Virus record (IMG/VR): IMGVR_UViG_3300030098_006570
Coordinates: 84,085-148,084 of that record
DNA: 64,000 bases
Direction: 5' to 3' (one strand)
From: a virus
Each line of letters opens with the position of its first letter. Position 1 is the first letter of the stretch. Shown piece after piece: positions 34,798 to 43,067 of this stretch. The notes below the pieces were generated by a model. The model saw only the letters and a program-made list of their open reading frames with translations. It did not search any database and was not told the origin of the DNA. Position numbers and translations under genes: made by a program.

Positions 34798-35076
34798 TTA
34801 TTCCTCAGATTTCGAAGCAGCCTTTCGGCCACGTCGCCGCGGAGCTGGCTTATCTTCCGTGTCTTTCGCTGCCTTAGCGGCTTCCGCAGCTGCCTTGTCC
34901 TCAGCGGCCTTCGCTTTTGCAGCAGCCTCGGCCTTGGCTTTTGCTGCAGCCTCGGCCTTCGCCTTGGCTTCAGCCTCTGCTTTTTCTTTGGCGGCTGCTT
35001 CTGCTTTCGCTTTAGCGGCCGCTGCTTTCTTGGCGCTCTCATTCCGGCGTCGTCGTTTAATCCATGGTGCTACCAT
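34798..35076 (-). CDS. Ala/Lys/Glu-rich repeat protein
   Basis: A 92-aa protein starting MVAPWIKRRRR at 35076 (AAGGAAGG site; an in-frame GTG 24 nt upstream has none). The centre is a low-complexity helix of repeated AKAEAAAKA units, with basic patches at both ends (RRRR; PRRRGRKAASKSEE). The pattern recalls TolA-like rods and H1-type histone tails. In a head-gene context, DNA-binding internal protein is a reasonable guess. The coding strand is repetitive, which also produces a long spurious antisense frame. Confidence 0.6.
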   Translation of the reverse strand: MVAPWIKRRRRNESAKKAAAAKAKAEAAAKEKAEAEAKAKAEAAAKAKAEAAAKAKAAEDKAAAEAAKAAKDTEDKPAPRRRGRKAASKSEE

Positions 35077-35077
35077 T

Positions 35078-36283
35078 TTACTTGCCTTCCTTTCTGACAC
35101 GCGCGATGATTCGACGTGTGATTTGTTTTGCTTCTTTTACCGAGATTTTACCAGGCCTGGCGTACTCCGCGAGATCCATTCTCTTGGCCATCGATGGACG
35201 GTTACCCTCCTCGTCATCGTGTTCTTTAGATCCGATACCCTTATAATCATCTTCGTCCTCATCACGCATGGGATGGCCATGGCCCTCAGCAAGACTAGCA
35301 TTGGTGACAAGAATATCACGGGCATCCACGCGCTCAAGAATGGTGCCGTCCTGAAGCTTCATGTCGTACCAGGTAACCTGGTTCAGCTTCTTATTGAAGT
35401 TGTGGTTGATGGCCTCTGCCATCTTAATCTGACCTTCATGGTGGACGCCGCCGTGATGAACACAGTAGTGGTTAGGGGAGAACGCACCCTCCCGGAAGTG
35501 GGTTCCGCGCTCGTGACGATCCTCATGATCTTCATCATATGCCATATCGCGCTTCAGGGCGTCAATGTGAGCCCGCGTAGCATGTCGCTTGATAAGGTCA
35601 TGAAGCTCACGGTCGTCCCGACCTTCATCCTCACCATAGTGGTAGGTCTCTTCGCCCTCGGAGTCTTCCTGAAGCTCTTCGGCTGCATCTTCTCCAGCCT
35701 CTTCACCAGCGAGTACACGGTCGGCGTGCGCCACGTCAGCGGGCTCGTTCTTCTCTTCCTTAAGAAGCCCCCACTTTTTCATCAACTTGGTGTTGATCTC
35801 ATTATTTTTCCATTCTTTTAGCGACATTTTTGGTTCTCCTGTTTCTGAAAAGTCTATGGCGACATTCCGTTTTCCTGTCTTAATTAGGTCTTCATAATCC
35901 CTAAAGATCAAATTACCTTTGGTATAAGCCTCACGCTCCATCTTGCGGAGATGAGGATTCTCTTGTGCATAGCCCGCCGAGGTCTCCATATCACTGGTAA
36001 AATCCCCCCGACAATTTTGCGCATGGTGCACCAATTCATGAGACAATGAGCGCATGATATCTTTAGGATGGCGCCCATCAACATAGAGCACAATTTCCAT
36101 AGCACCCGGATCATAATAAGCGGTTTTTCCTAAAATTCGCTGTGAATTGGAGGTGTCACTCTGAAATATAACGGTGACAGGCTTGTTAAATCCTAGCTGC
36201 TGTTGGGAATACGGGAAGAAATCTCCCACCAACTGCTCTAAGTGATAAACGTTCCCAATAGATTGATTTTTACACTGATGCAT
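35078..36283 (-). CDS. Metallopeptidase-domain protein with acidic middle
   Basis: A 401-aa protein. The N-terminal domain (residues 1-150) contains SLSHELVHHAQNC, an HExxH zinc site of the type seen in many marine phage proteins. MSLKEWKNNEINTKLMKKWG (about 153-172) is a recurrent phage motif. The middle is Glu/Asp/His-rich with HHGGVHHEG, and the C-terminus is basic. It could be a virion-associated peptidase. The gene starts 6 nt after the DUF5658-like gene, and its stop lies just before the next ATG. Confidence 0.65.
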   Translation of the reverse strand: MHQCKNQSIGNVYHLEQLVGDFFPYSQQQLGFNKPVTVIFQSDTSNSQRILGKTAYYDPGAMEIVLYVDGRHPKDIMRSLSHELVHHAQNCRGDFTSDMETSAGYAQENPHLRKMEREAYTKGNLIFRDYEDLIKTGKRNVAIDFSETGEPKMSLKEWKNNEINTKLMKKWGLLKEEKNEPADVAHADRVLAGEEAGEDAAEELQEDSEGEETYHYGEDEGRDDRELHDLIKRHATRAHIDALKRDMAYDEDHEDRHERGTHFREGAFSPNHYCVHHGGVHHEGQIKMAEAINHNFNKKLNQVTWYDMKLQDGTILERVDARDILVTNASLAEGHGHPMRDEDEDDYKGIGSKEHDDEEGNRPSMAKRMDLAEYARPGKISVKEAKQITRRIIARVRKEGK

Positions 36284-36289
36284 CGTTTA

Positions 36290-36607
36290 CTAAATAGTGC
36301 TGAATAGTAGAAAGAGTACACCCCAGAGGTGATACACAAAAAGCGCCATGTAGACAAGGTTTAGTGCTAGTAATATTTTGAAAATACTATTAGTAAACCT
36401 TTTTCGAAAACAATAAAGAATCCATATCCCTACAGCACTGAGTCCGAGCTTGGCGATGACAAATAATAAAGGGGATACCTCCAAAAAGAAGGCCATGATA
36501 GGATTTGCTTCGTGCCCTAAGTCATTAGCAATCCAAAAAATAGTAGCGGTGAGATCAATGAGGATAAAGATTGCCAGAATATAGACTAGTCGGACAATCT
36601 TCCTCAC
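36290..36607 (-). CDS. DUF5658-like membrane protein
   Basis: A 105-aa membrane protein with three predicted helices (about residues 5-27, 39-62, 72-100). The text DLTATIFWI then GHEANPIMAFFLE followed by FVIAKLGLSA matches the DUF5658 pattern (D..T, EANP, K). The family function is unknown. It might act in lysis or membrane exclusion. Confidence 0.65.
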   Translation of the reverse strand: MRKIVRLVYILAIFILIDLTATIFWIANDLGHEANPIMAFFLEVSPLLFVIAKLGLSAVGIWILYCFRKRFTNSIFKILLALNLVYMALFVYHLWGVLFLLFSTI

Positions 36608-36628
36608 CTACATTACCCCTTCTTTCCC

Positions 36629-36841
36629 CTATCCGCAGCACTCACAGTCTTCGCAGCAAGCGCACTTACAAAGCGTTGCGCCTACACATTTAGCTTGAAG
36701 CCACTCTGGCTGCTGCCAAAAGGGGATAAGCATATGCACCAGCATAGCCAGTCCCGAAAGAAGCAACAAGCCCGATAGCCGCGCTGACTGCTTCAAATGG
36801 CCTAACCAGCCATGTTCTTTAAGATGTGCCCAATCCCACAT
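36629..36841 (-). CDS. DUF6356-like membrane protein with Cys-rich tail
   Basis: A 70-aa protein: N-terminal amphipathic segment with HLKEHGWLGHLKQSAR, one membrane helix (about 22-42, with HMLIPFW), and the C-terminal cysteine cluster CKCACCEDCECCG. The helix plus H-x-x-x-P pattern resembles DUF6356. The Cys cluster (seven Cys in thirteen residues) could bind metal such as zinc or copper. It overlaps the next upstream gene by one base. Confidence 0.6.
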   Translation of the reverse strand: MWDWAHLKEHGWLGHLKQSARLSGLLLLSGLAMLVHMLIPFWQQPEWLQAKCVGATLCKCACCEDCECCG

Positions 36842-37173
36842 TATCTTCCCTCCGGATTTTGTTTGTCATAAATAATAGCCTTGAAGGCTGTTTCAACGTA
36901 ATCAGCTGCTTTGGTAAGCTTTGCTTGTACCCAAGGCTCAAGATTCTCATCATCCTGTAACATATCGTGCAGCTGTTGTGCTTGTTGTGCTAAATGAAAA
37001 AGATCTCTCCGCGCCATAGCGCCCTCATACCCATCGGGGTCTTTTTCGACTTTTGGTGGAGTGCGATCTTGTGCATTCATCACAGGGGTTTCTAGTAAAA
37101 TAGAAGAGCCCTTGCGGATTTCTTCTGAAATAAGGTTTTTGAGAGTTTGTCGGTTAAGCTTCGGGGAAGTCAT
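36841..37173 (-). CDS. Conserved-type phage protein, unknown function
   Basis: A 110-aa helical protein. The central and C-terminal text (YEGAMARRDLFHLAQQAQQL, PWVQAKLTKAADYVETAF) is of a kind I recognise from marine T4-like phages, usually beside head genes, but without known function. The N-terminus contains L-I-S-E at residues 14-17, a possible prohead-protease site. Start and stop overlap both neighbours by one base. Confidence 0.6.
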   Translation of the reverse strand: MTSPKLNRQTLKNLISEEIRKGSSILLETPVMNAQDRTPPKVEKDPDGYEGAMARRDLFHLAQQAQQLHDMLQDDENLEPWVQAKLTKAADYVETAFKAIIYDKQNPEGR

Positions 37174-37742
37174 TATCTATCTCCTGTGGCGTCGCCCAAT
37201 ACAAAGGCTTGAAATGCTTGTTTGTCTTTATCGTTCATTCGGGAATAGAGTTCAACCGCGCGCTTGACAGAGCCCTCTAGGGCAGAAACTTCCATCTTGG
37301 TCTCTTGCATTCCTGCAGCCCCGTCGCCACCACCCCAGGCGCCCGAACTATAACCAGCATAACTGGTAGAGCCCGCGTACTTCTGTTGACTTTTCGGAGG
37401 CGCGACCACGCGCTGGTCCGGCATTGGATGGGCCCCGGCCATCTCAATGTCATTGAGGGCCTTCCTGAGCGCTGTGGTGGCTCTAAATGCGTTTTCGTAG
37501 GCGCCGTCATAAGTGGGATCATCGAGAGCCACAATAAGGCGTTCTGTAGCCTCTCGGGCCTCTAAAGCTATCTCATATAACTCATTGGCTTTGGGATCGC
37601 CCATATTTTGCTCTTTGTCAGAGTTGGACTGTGACCCCATACGATGCGGTACACCTTCAGGGGCGGAAGGCTCATTAATACCCCCGCCAGTAAACATGGC
37701 TTCCTTCACCATGGTTTTAAGCTGGGCGTAATCAATACTCAC
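37173..37742 (-). CDS. Hypothetical protein (GTG start)
   Basis: A 189-aa protein with a GTG start at 37742. It is helical from residue 48 to 105 and then has a disordered Gly/Ser/Tyr-rich stretch (SYAGYSSGAWGGGDGAAG) before a C-terminal helix (SVKRAVELYSRMNDKDKQAF). No family recognised. The N-terminal MSIDYAQLKTMVKE has the length of the capsid-tag peptides but with Val rather than Leu/Ile before x-E. Confidence 0.55.
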   Translation of the reverse strand: MSIDYAQLKTMVKEAMFTGGGINEPSAPEGVPHRMGSQSNSDKEQNMGDPKANELYEIALEAREATERLIVALDDPTYDGAYENAFRATTALRKALNDIEMAGAHPMPDQRVVAPPKSQQKYAGSTSYAGYSSGAWGGGDGAAGMQETKMEVSALEGSVKRAVELYSRMNDKDKQAFQAFVLGDATGDR

Positions 37743-37745
37743 GAG

Positions 37746-38093
37746 TTAGTCCTTCTTCCGCTTGCGCGCCATCTTCCGGAAAGTCTTGGCCAGGTTATAA
37801 CGTTTGGTTCCAGGGCGACATGTCGGACCGCCAAATTTCTCGCCGGTGCATACCCCTTCGGTGCCGCGGCGCTCAATATCTGCTTCGGCATCCTGAATCC
37901 AGTCATCGTCTTTTTCTTCGGCAAGGCCCGACTCAAGGGGTCGCTCATAGCCCTCTTCCCCCTTTTTTTCTTCGCGCAGAATTTCATCTAAAAGAGACGC
38001 CGGATCGAGGTCAAACACTTCGATTGCTTCAGCATTAGTAAGCACCACCTCTACTTCTTCTCTAATAATATTCAGTAACTCTGTTTTTGTCAT
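37746..38093 (-). CDS. Small protein with basic Cys-containing C-terminal motif
   Basis: A 115-aa protein: acidic helical first half and a basic C-terminal motif (GVCTGEKFGGPTCRPGTKRY, NLAKTFRKMARKRKK) that recurs in marine phage head-region proteins. The start MTKTELLNIIREE contains I-R-E at 10-12, compatible with prohead-protease cutting. A GGAGG site lies 9 nt before the ATG, and an ACTATTTAAT element lies further upstream. Function unknown. Confidence 0.6.
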   Translation of the reverse strand: MTKTELLNIIREEVEVVLTNAEAIEVFDLDPASLLDEILREEKKGEEGYERPLESGLAEEKDDDWIQDAEADIERRGTEGVCTGEKFGGPTCRPGTKRYNLAKTFRKMARKRKKD

Positions 38094-38167
38094 AGCACGA
38101 ACCTCCGGCGTATAATTAAATAGTTTCTTCTTCTTCCTTTGACATTAGAGCTTTAGATTTTTTGACC

Positions 38168-38881
38168 TTAGGTGTTGATCAGGTTGCCATAAATTTTGGG
38201 ATTTTCAATGGGGTGAGTCCCGGCATAGAAGAGAGCAAAACCAGCGATCAAATTGCTATTACCAGCGATATCGACTGCCGTACCAAACGTATAGTTGGTA
38301 GTGGAACTTCCCCAGCCGTCATCTGAATACTTAATCGTCACTACGTTTGAATCGACTGCCACGCGGAAGGACCGGCCGGCCGTCCAGTTAGGTCCACCCC
38401 CGCTGGTGCCGTTCACCAGCGTACCACTTTCAAAAGCCGCAGCGGATGTTCCGGCCCAGCAATAGACGGCCCATTGCATCCACGCATAGGCATTCGTAGA
38501 TGTGACAGGCGGGGTGTCTTTGTAGCCGAGTCCAAACATGAATTGAACGTTGTTACCGTTGTAGTTGAAGGATGGAGTCATTTCTACATAAGCCGAGTCA
38601 CCAGAAGTAATTTCGGCGACGGTAGTAGCGCCGCAATTCCAGTTTCCTCCGCTTAGGGTTCTAATAATACCTTGATCAAGCCCGGTTTCGGTACCCACTG
38701 CGCAGACAGTTCGATTATTAAGTTGAGAAGTATCGGTAATGGGCAATTCGAAGGGCGCGGCATCTGAGCATGCACCACCCGAAAGAATGGTGCTAACACG
38801 GGATTTATCTATCCCGATAATGGTGCTTATCTGATCACATTTGATGCCATCAATTGTTGCTGCTTGCGTCTCGTCACTCAT
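38168..38881 (-). CDS. Putative virion decoration/adhesin-like protein
   Basis: A 237-aa beta-rich protein (Gly, Ser, Thr and Asn-rich). Its second half (about residues 85-237) has a lectin/SPRY-like strand pattern with AWMQWAVYCWAG, FRVAVDSNVVTIKYSDDGW and FALFYAGTHP. Two short N-terminal repeats are visible: ISTIIGIDKSRVSTILSGG and a similar IIRTLSGGNW. It may be a capsid or tail surface protein that binds carbohydrate. No transmembrane segment or signal peptide. Low certainty. Confidence 0.5.
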   Translation of the reverse strand: MSDETQAATIDGIKCDQISTIIGIDKSRVSTILSGGACSDAAPFELPITDTSQLNNRTVCAVGTETGLDQGIIRTLSGGNWNCGATTVAEITSGDSAYVEMTPSFNYNGNNVQFMFGLGYKDTPPVTSTNAYAWMQWAVYCWAGTSAAAFESGTLVNGTSGGGPNWTAGRSFRVAVDSNVVTIKYSDDGWGSSTTNYTFGTAVDIAGNSNLIAGFALFYAGTHPIENPKIYGNLINT

Positions 38882-39447
38882 GATTTTTCTCCTGCGCTAC
38901 GTGGGCCATCCATTTTTATATATTTCATCAGTCGCGGTGCAACTTCGAAGCCGGCTTCGTGAAGTTTATTGGCCCACCACTTGGCAATAGCCCCTTCTTC
39001 AAGCGCCGACGGAACCAGATTGGCCTTGATGCCGGCTGCTTCTGCCGCCGCCACTTCTTCCTCATCGTCGTCCCAATGCTCGGCAACACCCAAGGACAGA
39101 AGAGTCTCAGCTTTAAGGTCCCCATGTGTGTAGTGGATACTCTCCACAGGAAGCTCTAGTTCGGCTACCAACTCTTCTGGGTCTGGGGCTGTATCCCATG
39201 GGTGTTTATCCCCTGTGCGTTTTGACCGGGATGTAACAATTAGAACCTTGTTGCCGGCCGCTGCAAGTTCTCTTAGCTTTGCGATGTTCTCCTCGTGAGG
39301 GCCATCATAAAGAATGCCAAATTCGGGATCTTCTGGGTCTGGCTTATGTCTGATTAAAGTATCGTCGTAATCAAACGAATAAATGTTTTGTTCCAAGTTA
39401 TCTTGTTCGGCGATGTACTTTCGCCATTCTTTTAAAATTTGTTTCAT
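38878..39447 (-). CDS. HAD-fold phosphatase-like protein with capsid-targeting-like N-terminus
   Basis: A 189-aa protein. Residues 1-14, MKQILKEWRKYIAE, match the tag shared with the next three genes and end in I-A-E. The rest is a HAD-like domain: D26-x-D28-x-T30 (SFDYDDTL), motif II in VLIVTSRS, and a lid/C-terminal region (GDLKAETLLSL). T4-type prohead protease cuts after (L/I)-x-E, so the mature product would start at Q15 inside the head. It would then be injected with the DNA as a possible phosphatase or nucleotidase. The C-terminal 60 residues are of unknown type. Confidence 0.7.
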   Translation of the reverse strand: MKQILKEWRKYIAEQDNLEQNIYSFDYDDTLIRHKPDPEDPEFGILYDGPHEENIAKLRELAAAGNKVLIVTSRSKRTGDKHPWDTAPDPEELVAELELPVESIHYTHGDLKAETLLSLGVAEHWDDDEEEVAAAEAAGIKANLVPSALEEGAIAKWWANKLHEAGFEVAPRLMKYIKMDGPRSAGEKS

Positions 39448-39512
39448 TATTATAAATATACCTTTTCATTCATTTACAGTATAACAGACTGAAAAAGGAA
39501 GTCAAGAGGTTT

Positions 39513-40244
39513 TTAATAGTCATCGTCCTCACCGTAATCTGGCGGGAAGATGGAGGAATCAATGATTTTGAAGTTACCTTCACTATCATGTCCAATGTTA
39601 CCGCTGCCAATCTCATATTTATCGATATTAAACTCGTGCATGGCTTTGCTTAACTCTTGATACGCAGGGCCAGCTACACGGGACAGTAGGACTCCGAGTT
39701 CTTGAGCAATCTCGGCACTTTTAGACTCGTCATCAGCCGCATCTTTGGTCCGATCATACCGGAAGGATCCCAGAATTGTCTTCAAGATATGAAAAGGGTC
39801 GGCAGGATTGATATCTGCCTCACGACGCCATTGCAATATGGCTTCTTTCTCTGCGGGGAAAGACTTATCAAGAACTTTTTCCAAATCATCCATGCGATCA
39901 ATTGGCGTAGCTTTGTCCACTACAACCCACGAGAAGTCATCAGCATGGGCGTACGCACGGGGGAATATAAGAGGATAGCGCTTGGCAGTGTTGAAATCGT
40001 CTTCATTCATCTGCATCTTATAATCATCGGGCTCGTGAATCATTTTGATAACGTGCTCGGGATCACTAACGGGCTGATACACTGCGCGAAAGGATCCGGC
40101 GCCAAGTTTCTTAAAGCGATCAGATTCTAGGATGGCATGGATCTCATCAAAGTCGTCGGTGGCTTGGATTTCTTTTAGCCAAGGGAAATATTGTGTCTCA
40201 TTCTCGGTAAGATACTTCCGCCAGTTTTCAAGTAGGAGTTTCAT
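39513..40244 (-). CDS. Protein-kinase-like protein with capsid-targeting-like N-terminus
   Basis: A 243-aa protein. Residues 1-14 are the tag MKLLLENWRKYLTE. The rest resembles a minimal kinase fold: Gly-rich loop LGAGSFRAVYQP (48-58), a Lys in HVIKMIH (K67), a hinge-like WVVVDKATPID, and a C-terminal IGSGNIGHDSEGNFKIIDSS with Asn216 and Asp229 in the places of the catalytic-loop Asn and DFG Asp. The HRD motif is altered, with D208 the nearest Asp, so activity is uncertain. If packaged and injected, it could modify host proteins early, as T4 Alt does by ADP-ribosylation. Its ATG overlaps the preceding stop. Confidence 0.65.
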   Translation of the reverse strand: MKLLLENWRKYLTENETQYFPWLKEIQATDDFDEIHAILESDRFKKLGAGSFRAVYQPVSDPEHVIKMIHEPDDYKMQMNEDDFNTAKRYPLIFPRAYAHADDFSWVVVDKATPIDRMDDLEKVLDKSFPAEKEAILQWRREADINPADPFHILKTILGSFRYDRTKDAADDESKSAEIAQELGVLLSRVAGPAYQELSKAMHEFNIDKYEIGSGNIGHDSEGNFKIIDSSIFPPDYGEDDDY

Positions 40245-40525
40245 TCTTCGTCCAATTCGGGATGATACCCCAAATACACGCGCCCGATGTCGTCCCCCAC
40301 CTTTTTACCATCAGCTTTCAGTTCAGCCGGAACAGCCTTATCCGGTGTCCCATACCAGTAATAAACATCATAGCCGCCGTCCTCCCTCCATTTTACTACA
40401 AGTCCACGTTCGTGCTCTGCAGTGTCCGCTTTCAAGATTATTTCTTTATTTTGTGGAAGTACGAGGTCTGGCTCCCCACCCTCTTCTTTTAGTAACTTCC
40501 GCCAGTTTTCAAGGATTAGTTTCAT
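40241..40525 (-). CDS. Small protein with capsid-targeting-like N-terminus
   Basis: A 94-aa protein starting MKLILENWRKLLKE at 40525, the tag ending in L-K-E. An upstream in-frame ATG would lie within the neighbouring gene. The body (residues 15-94) has KWREDGGYDVYYWYG and an acidic end; no family recognised. The stop overlaps the kinase-like gene start (ATGA) and the start is next to the stop of the large Cys/Lys-rich gene, so the tagged genes form one unit. Confidence 0.65.
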   Translation of the reverse strand: MKLILENWRKLLKEEGGEPDLVLPQNKEIILKADTAEHERGLVVKWREDGGYDVYYWYGTPDKAVPAELKADGKKVGDDIGRVYLGYHPELDEE

Positions 40526-40526
40526 T

Positions 40527-41768
40527 TTACCACTTCTTGCAGGACCAGTAACGCGCTTTTGTCTTTGGACCAGGGTTGTCACAGTTGTGACGAGCACGGA
40601 AAGACTTGCGCGCCTTGGGGTTGCTCTTACGAATTTTCATATTCGGATCACCAAAGTTAACCTTCTTTACATTTCCAGTTTTCGGATCCTTGACATAAAC
40701 TTTAAATTTTTTGACATCTCCACGGGTGGGTTTATTGAGGGTAACCTTACGCCCGCGATACTCAGCCTCGTAAACAAGATCAGGACAACCACAGGCCGCA
40801 GTATCAAGCTGTTCTATTAAACATGCAACGCACACGGGAGTGCCGTCGTCTAGGTAAGCCTCAGTCAGATGGGGAAATACATCCCGCTCCAAAAGCGCCC
40901 GATTAACTTCTTCAGCAATCAAACCGTATAGCTCATCACTTCTCATGGTAATTCCCTCTTTCTTGGTTTTCTTAGCTTTCTTGCCCCAAGATTTACCTTT
41001 ACCTCGCTCTTTACATGCGCCCGGGGTTGGACGACATGCCGGGTACTTCTTGCGCTTTTCACCAGAACCTCGGCCGCATGACTTGTAGCCGCCTTTACCG
41101 TCTGGGGCATTGCAGTCAACCCAACCTTTCTTAGAACCCTTCGCGCCCTTACGACCAAACCAATCTCGAAGTGATGACTCTTTGCTGGACTCAGTTCCAG
41201 CTTTCTTCTTTTTCTCGTCAAGGGTTTTTTTGACATCGATCTCTTCGCCATCTTGGAGAATATAATCTCCGTCTTCATGGAGTCCAACGTCGCTCATACC
41301 TTTGATAGCATCTTTGATTTCTTTTTCTGATGCTTTGGTGTGGTCCTTGAGCGCTTTCATACCTGCAGCGCCACCTTCCTCGATCAATGCTTTGCGAATT
41401 TTTGACTCTAGGTTTTCTTCGCCCTCAAAAAGCTCAATTTGTTCGTTTTTCTTACTCTTATTGCCCCAATTCTTTGCACCTACCTTGCGGCATTTTACAA
41501 GGGCCCCTGAGGCATACGCTGACGGCCAGACTTTATAACGAGAGCGCACTTTATGATAACAAGCGTCTCTTTTAGCCTTCTTCTTTTTCTTCTTCTTTTT
41601 CTTCTTCTCATCAAGGGCATCTTCTTCGATAACTTCTTCTTCGAGAGGCACACAGTTGGGAACCATCTTGTCGCCCTTCTTTTTCATTCCCACTTTTTTG
41701 TAGCCATCCCAACACGGATCAGCTGCCTCTTCAAGATAGGAATTCCAGTTTTCAAATAAGAGTTTCAT
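40527..41768 (-). CDS. Modular Cys/Lys-rich protein with capsid-targeting-like N-terminus (DUF5872-like)
   Basis: A 413-aa protein from ATG 41768. Residues 1-14 are MKLLFENWNSYLEE. Then come several small modules: CWDGYKKVGMKKKG, a run of ten Lys, CYHKVRSRYKVWPSAYASG, a helical part, and a Gly/Lys/Cys module (KGWVDCNAPDGKGGYKSCGR and YPACRPTPGACKERG) resembling DUF5872. The C-terminal KFKVYVKDPKTGNVKKVNFG then RARHNCDNPGPKTKARYWSC module is common in marine phages. The high Lys and paired Cys suggest DNA binding inside the head. Function unknown. Confidence 0.65.
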   Translation of the reverse strand: MKLLFENWNSYLEEAADPCWDGYKKVGMKKKGDKMVPNCVPLEEEVIEEDALDEKKKKKKKKKKAKRDACYHKVRSRYKVWPSAYASGALVKCRKVGAKNWGNKSKKNEQIELFEGEENLESKIRKALIEEGGAAGMKALKDHTKASEKEIKDAIKGMSDVGLHEDGDYILQDGEEIDVKKTLDEKKKKAGTESSKESSLRDWFGRKGAKGSKKGWVDCNAPDGKGGYKSCGRGSGEKRKKYPACRPTPGACKERGKGKSWGKKAKKTKKEGITMRSDELYGLIAEEVNRALLERDVFPHLTEAYLDDGTPVCVACLIEQLDTAACGCPDLVYEAEYRGRKVTLNKPTRGDVKKFKVYVKDPKTGNVKKVNFGDPNMKIRKSNPKARKSFRARHNCDNPGPKTKARYWSCKKW

Positions 41769-41769
41769 T

Positions 41770-42054
41770 CTATTCTTTACCCTTTCCTTGCATCCTAAGT
41801 AGTCGATCTTCGGCATATTTTGCCCTCATATCGCCCAAACCACGGTCAATTTTTTCAAGTGCTTGGACTAACATCTTTTCCTGATTGGCTAGTTTGGACA
41901 CGATCATTTCCTGGTGATATTGGCGCGCTTCCTTGGCGGCCGCCTCCTCTTCTTTTTTATCCTTACGTTGCTGCCAGTTCATGAATAACAAAGAAGCAGT
42001 CCACAATCCTAGGACGCCATATTGAGCTAAGCCTTTTATTATTTCGAGTTCCAC
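41770..42054 (-). CDS. Membrane-anchored coiled-coil protein, possible holin (BhlA/UviB-like)
   Basis: A 94-aa protein with a GTG start at 42054. One N-terminal membrane helix (about residues 8-26, YGVLGLWTASLLFMNW) is followed by a highly charged coiled coil. This layout resembles BhlA/UviB holin-like proteins, and an endolysin gene lies 1.6 kb away on the same strand. It could equally be a structural or spanin-like protein. A CACTATTTACT element is immediately upstream. Confidence 0.5.
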   Translation of the reverse strand: MELEIIKGLAQYGVLGLWTASLLFMNWQQRKDKKEEEAAAKEARQYHQEMIVSKLANQEKMLVQALEKIDRGLGDMRAKYAEDRLLRMQGKGKE

Positions 42055-42070
42055 TCAGTAAATAGTGATA

Positions 42071-42727
42071 TTATAGCGTCAACAACCACTCAATTGAATA
42101 GTTCACCTCTTCTGCACTATATCCCCGATCAATATCTCGTAAAATCATGTTACCGTCAATGTAATAAAACGTTGGCCAGCCAGACAGTGCCCAAGTCCCC
42201 CCAGCGCTTTCGAGCATCGCTCTGCTACCCCCGATTACAAGAGAGCTAGTATTGCCGTATTCTTGCGCCCAGGCTTGGACATCTTTAGCGGTGGGCACAT
42301 TGCCTTCGGCTGTTTCAATCAGAACAGTGATATAAAGAAGCCCTGTGTCGCTATATTGATCTTGTACCTCTTGGGCGTGTTGCGCTGCTAGTCGACAGGG
42401 ACCGCACCACCCGGCTGAGAAATCCAGTACGATTGGGCGCCCAAAGAGGGCGTATAGACTAAAGGCATCGCCCTTGTGGTCGACGGCCGTAATATTACAA
42501 GGGTGTTCTCCCTCTACGCACGCGCACGATTTCCAATCAATGGGACTGGTGGGAAGCATATCCCACGGATCCGTTTCGTGAAAATTCTCCAAAGCAACAA
42601 AGTCTAGTGTTTCCTGGTGATCTTCCGGGCCCAAGTCTCTTGGAATCCTATCAAACTCCTCCTTTCCCGAAGGGGGCGTACACGCGAATAAAGACGCGCA
42701 TAATACTAACAAAACCGTACGTAACAT
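42071..42727 (-). CDS. TlpA-like thioredoxin-fold lipoprotein
   Basis: A 218-aa protein with a signal peptide and lipobox (ASLFAC, Cys16), then a thioredoxin domain at about residues 85-218: SAGWCGPCRLAAQH with the CxxC active site and the cis-Pro loop GWPTFYYID. A second CACVEGEHPC segment precedes the domain. It would be anchored in the periplasm and act as a thiol-disulfide oxidoreductase. Phage-encoded TlpA lipoproteins are uncommon; it may help fold Cys-containing envelope proteins such as the lipoprotein at 30815. Confidence 0.82.
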   Translation of the reverse strand: MLRTVLLVLCASLFACTPPSGKEEFDRIPRDLGPEDHQETLDFVALENFHETDPWDMLPTSPIDWKSCACVEGEHPCNITAVDHKGDAFSLYALFGRPIVLDFSAGWCGPCRLAAQHAQEVQDQYSDTGLLYITVLIETAEGNVPTAKDVQAWAQEYGNTSSLVIGGSRAMLESAGGTWALSGWPTFYYIDGNMILRDIDRGYSAEEVNYSIEWLLTL

Positions 42728-42749
42728 AGCGACATACCTCCTATTGTAA

Positions 42750-43067
42750 CTAGAGGAGATGCTTTTTGTTCGGTATGTTTTTATATTTATCCGCGTCGGG
42801 GTGAGGGTCGATGGAATAATCTATGGGGGGAGAAATTACAGCTAATCTTTCATTTATTTCTATAAACTCCTCTTGGTCCGCGGGGACTTCAAAATCCCCA
42901 TATATTGCATCCACAGGACAAAGAGGCGTACATGCGTCGCAGTTTATACACACTTCCGGGTCGATAACGAGCATATCCGGAGCTTCCCGAAAAGCATAGA
43001 CAGGGCACGCGTCGACGCAATCAGTATACTTACATTTAATACAAGCCTCAGTTACCACATATGTCAT
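42750..43067 (-). CDS. fdxA: 7Fe ferredoxin, FdxA type (3Fe-4S/4Fe-4S)
   Basis: A 105-aa ferredoxin. CIKCKYTDCVDACPV (C9, C12, C17, C21) and CINCDACTPLCPVDAI (C40, C43, C46, C50) match bacterial FdxA, including the MTYVVT start, and the length is near the usual 106-112. It would carry electrons in the cytoplasm. As an auxiliary metabolic gene it may feed reductases or Fe-S enzymes during infection. It lies between the TlpA-like lipoprotein gene (22-nt gap) and the thioesterase gene (no gap). Confidence 0.92.
   Translation of the reverse strand: MTYVVTEACIKCKYTDCVDACPVYAFREAPDMLVIDPEVCINCDACTPLCPVDAIYGDFEVPADQEEFIEINERLAVISPPIDYSIDPHPDADKYKNIPNKKHLL

Noticed and set aside
34859-35821. 320-codon plus-strand frame rich in Ala/Phe/Ser
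   Set aside because: Reverse complement of the AKAEAAAKA repeat gene and the acidic peptidase gene; low-complexity shadow.
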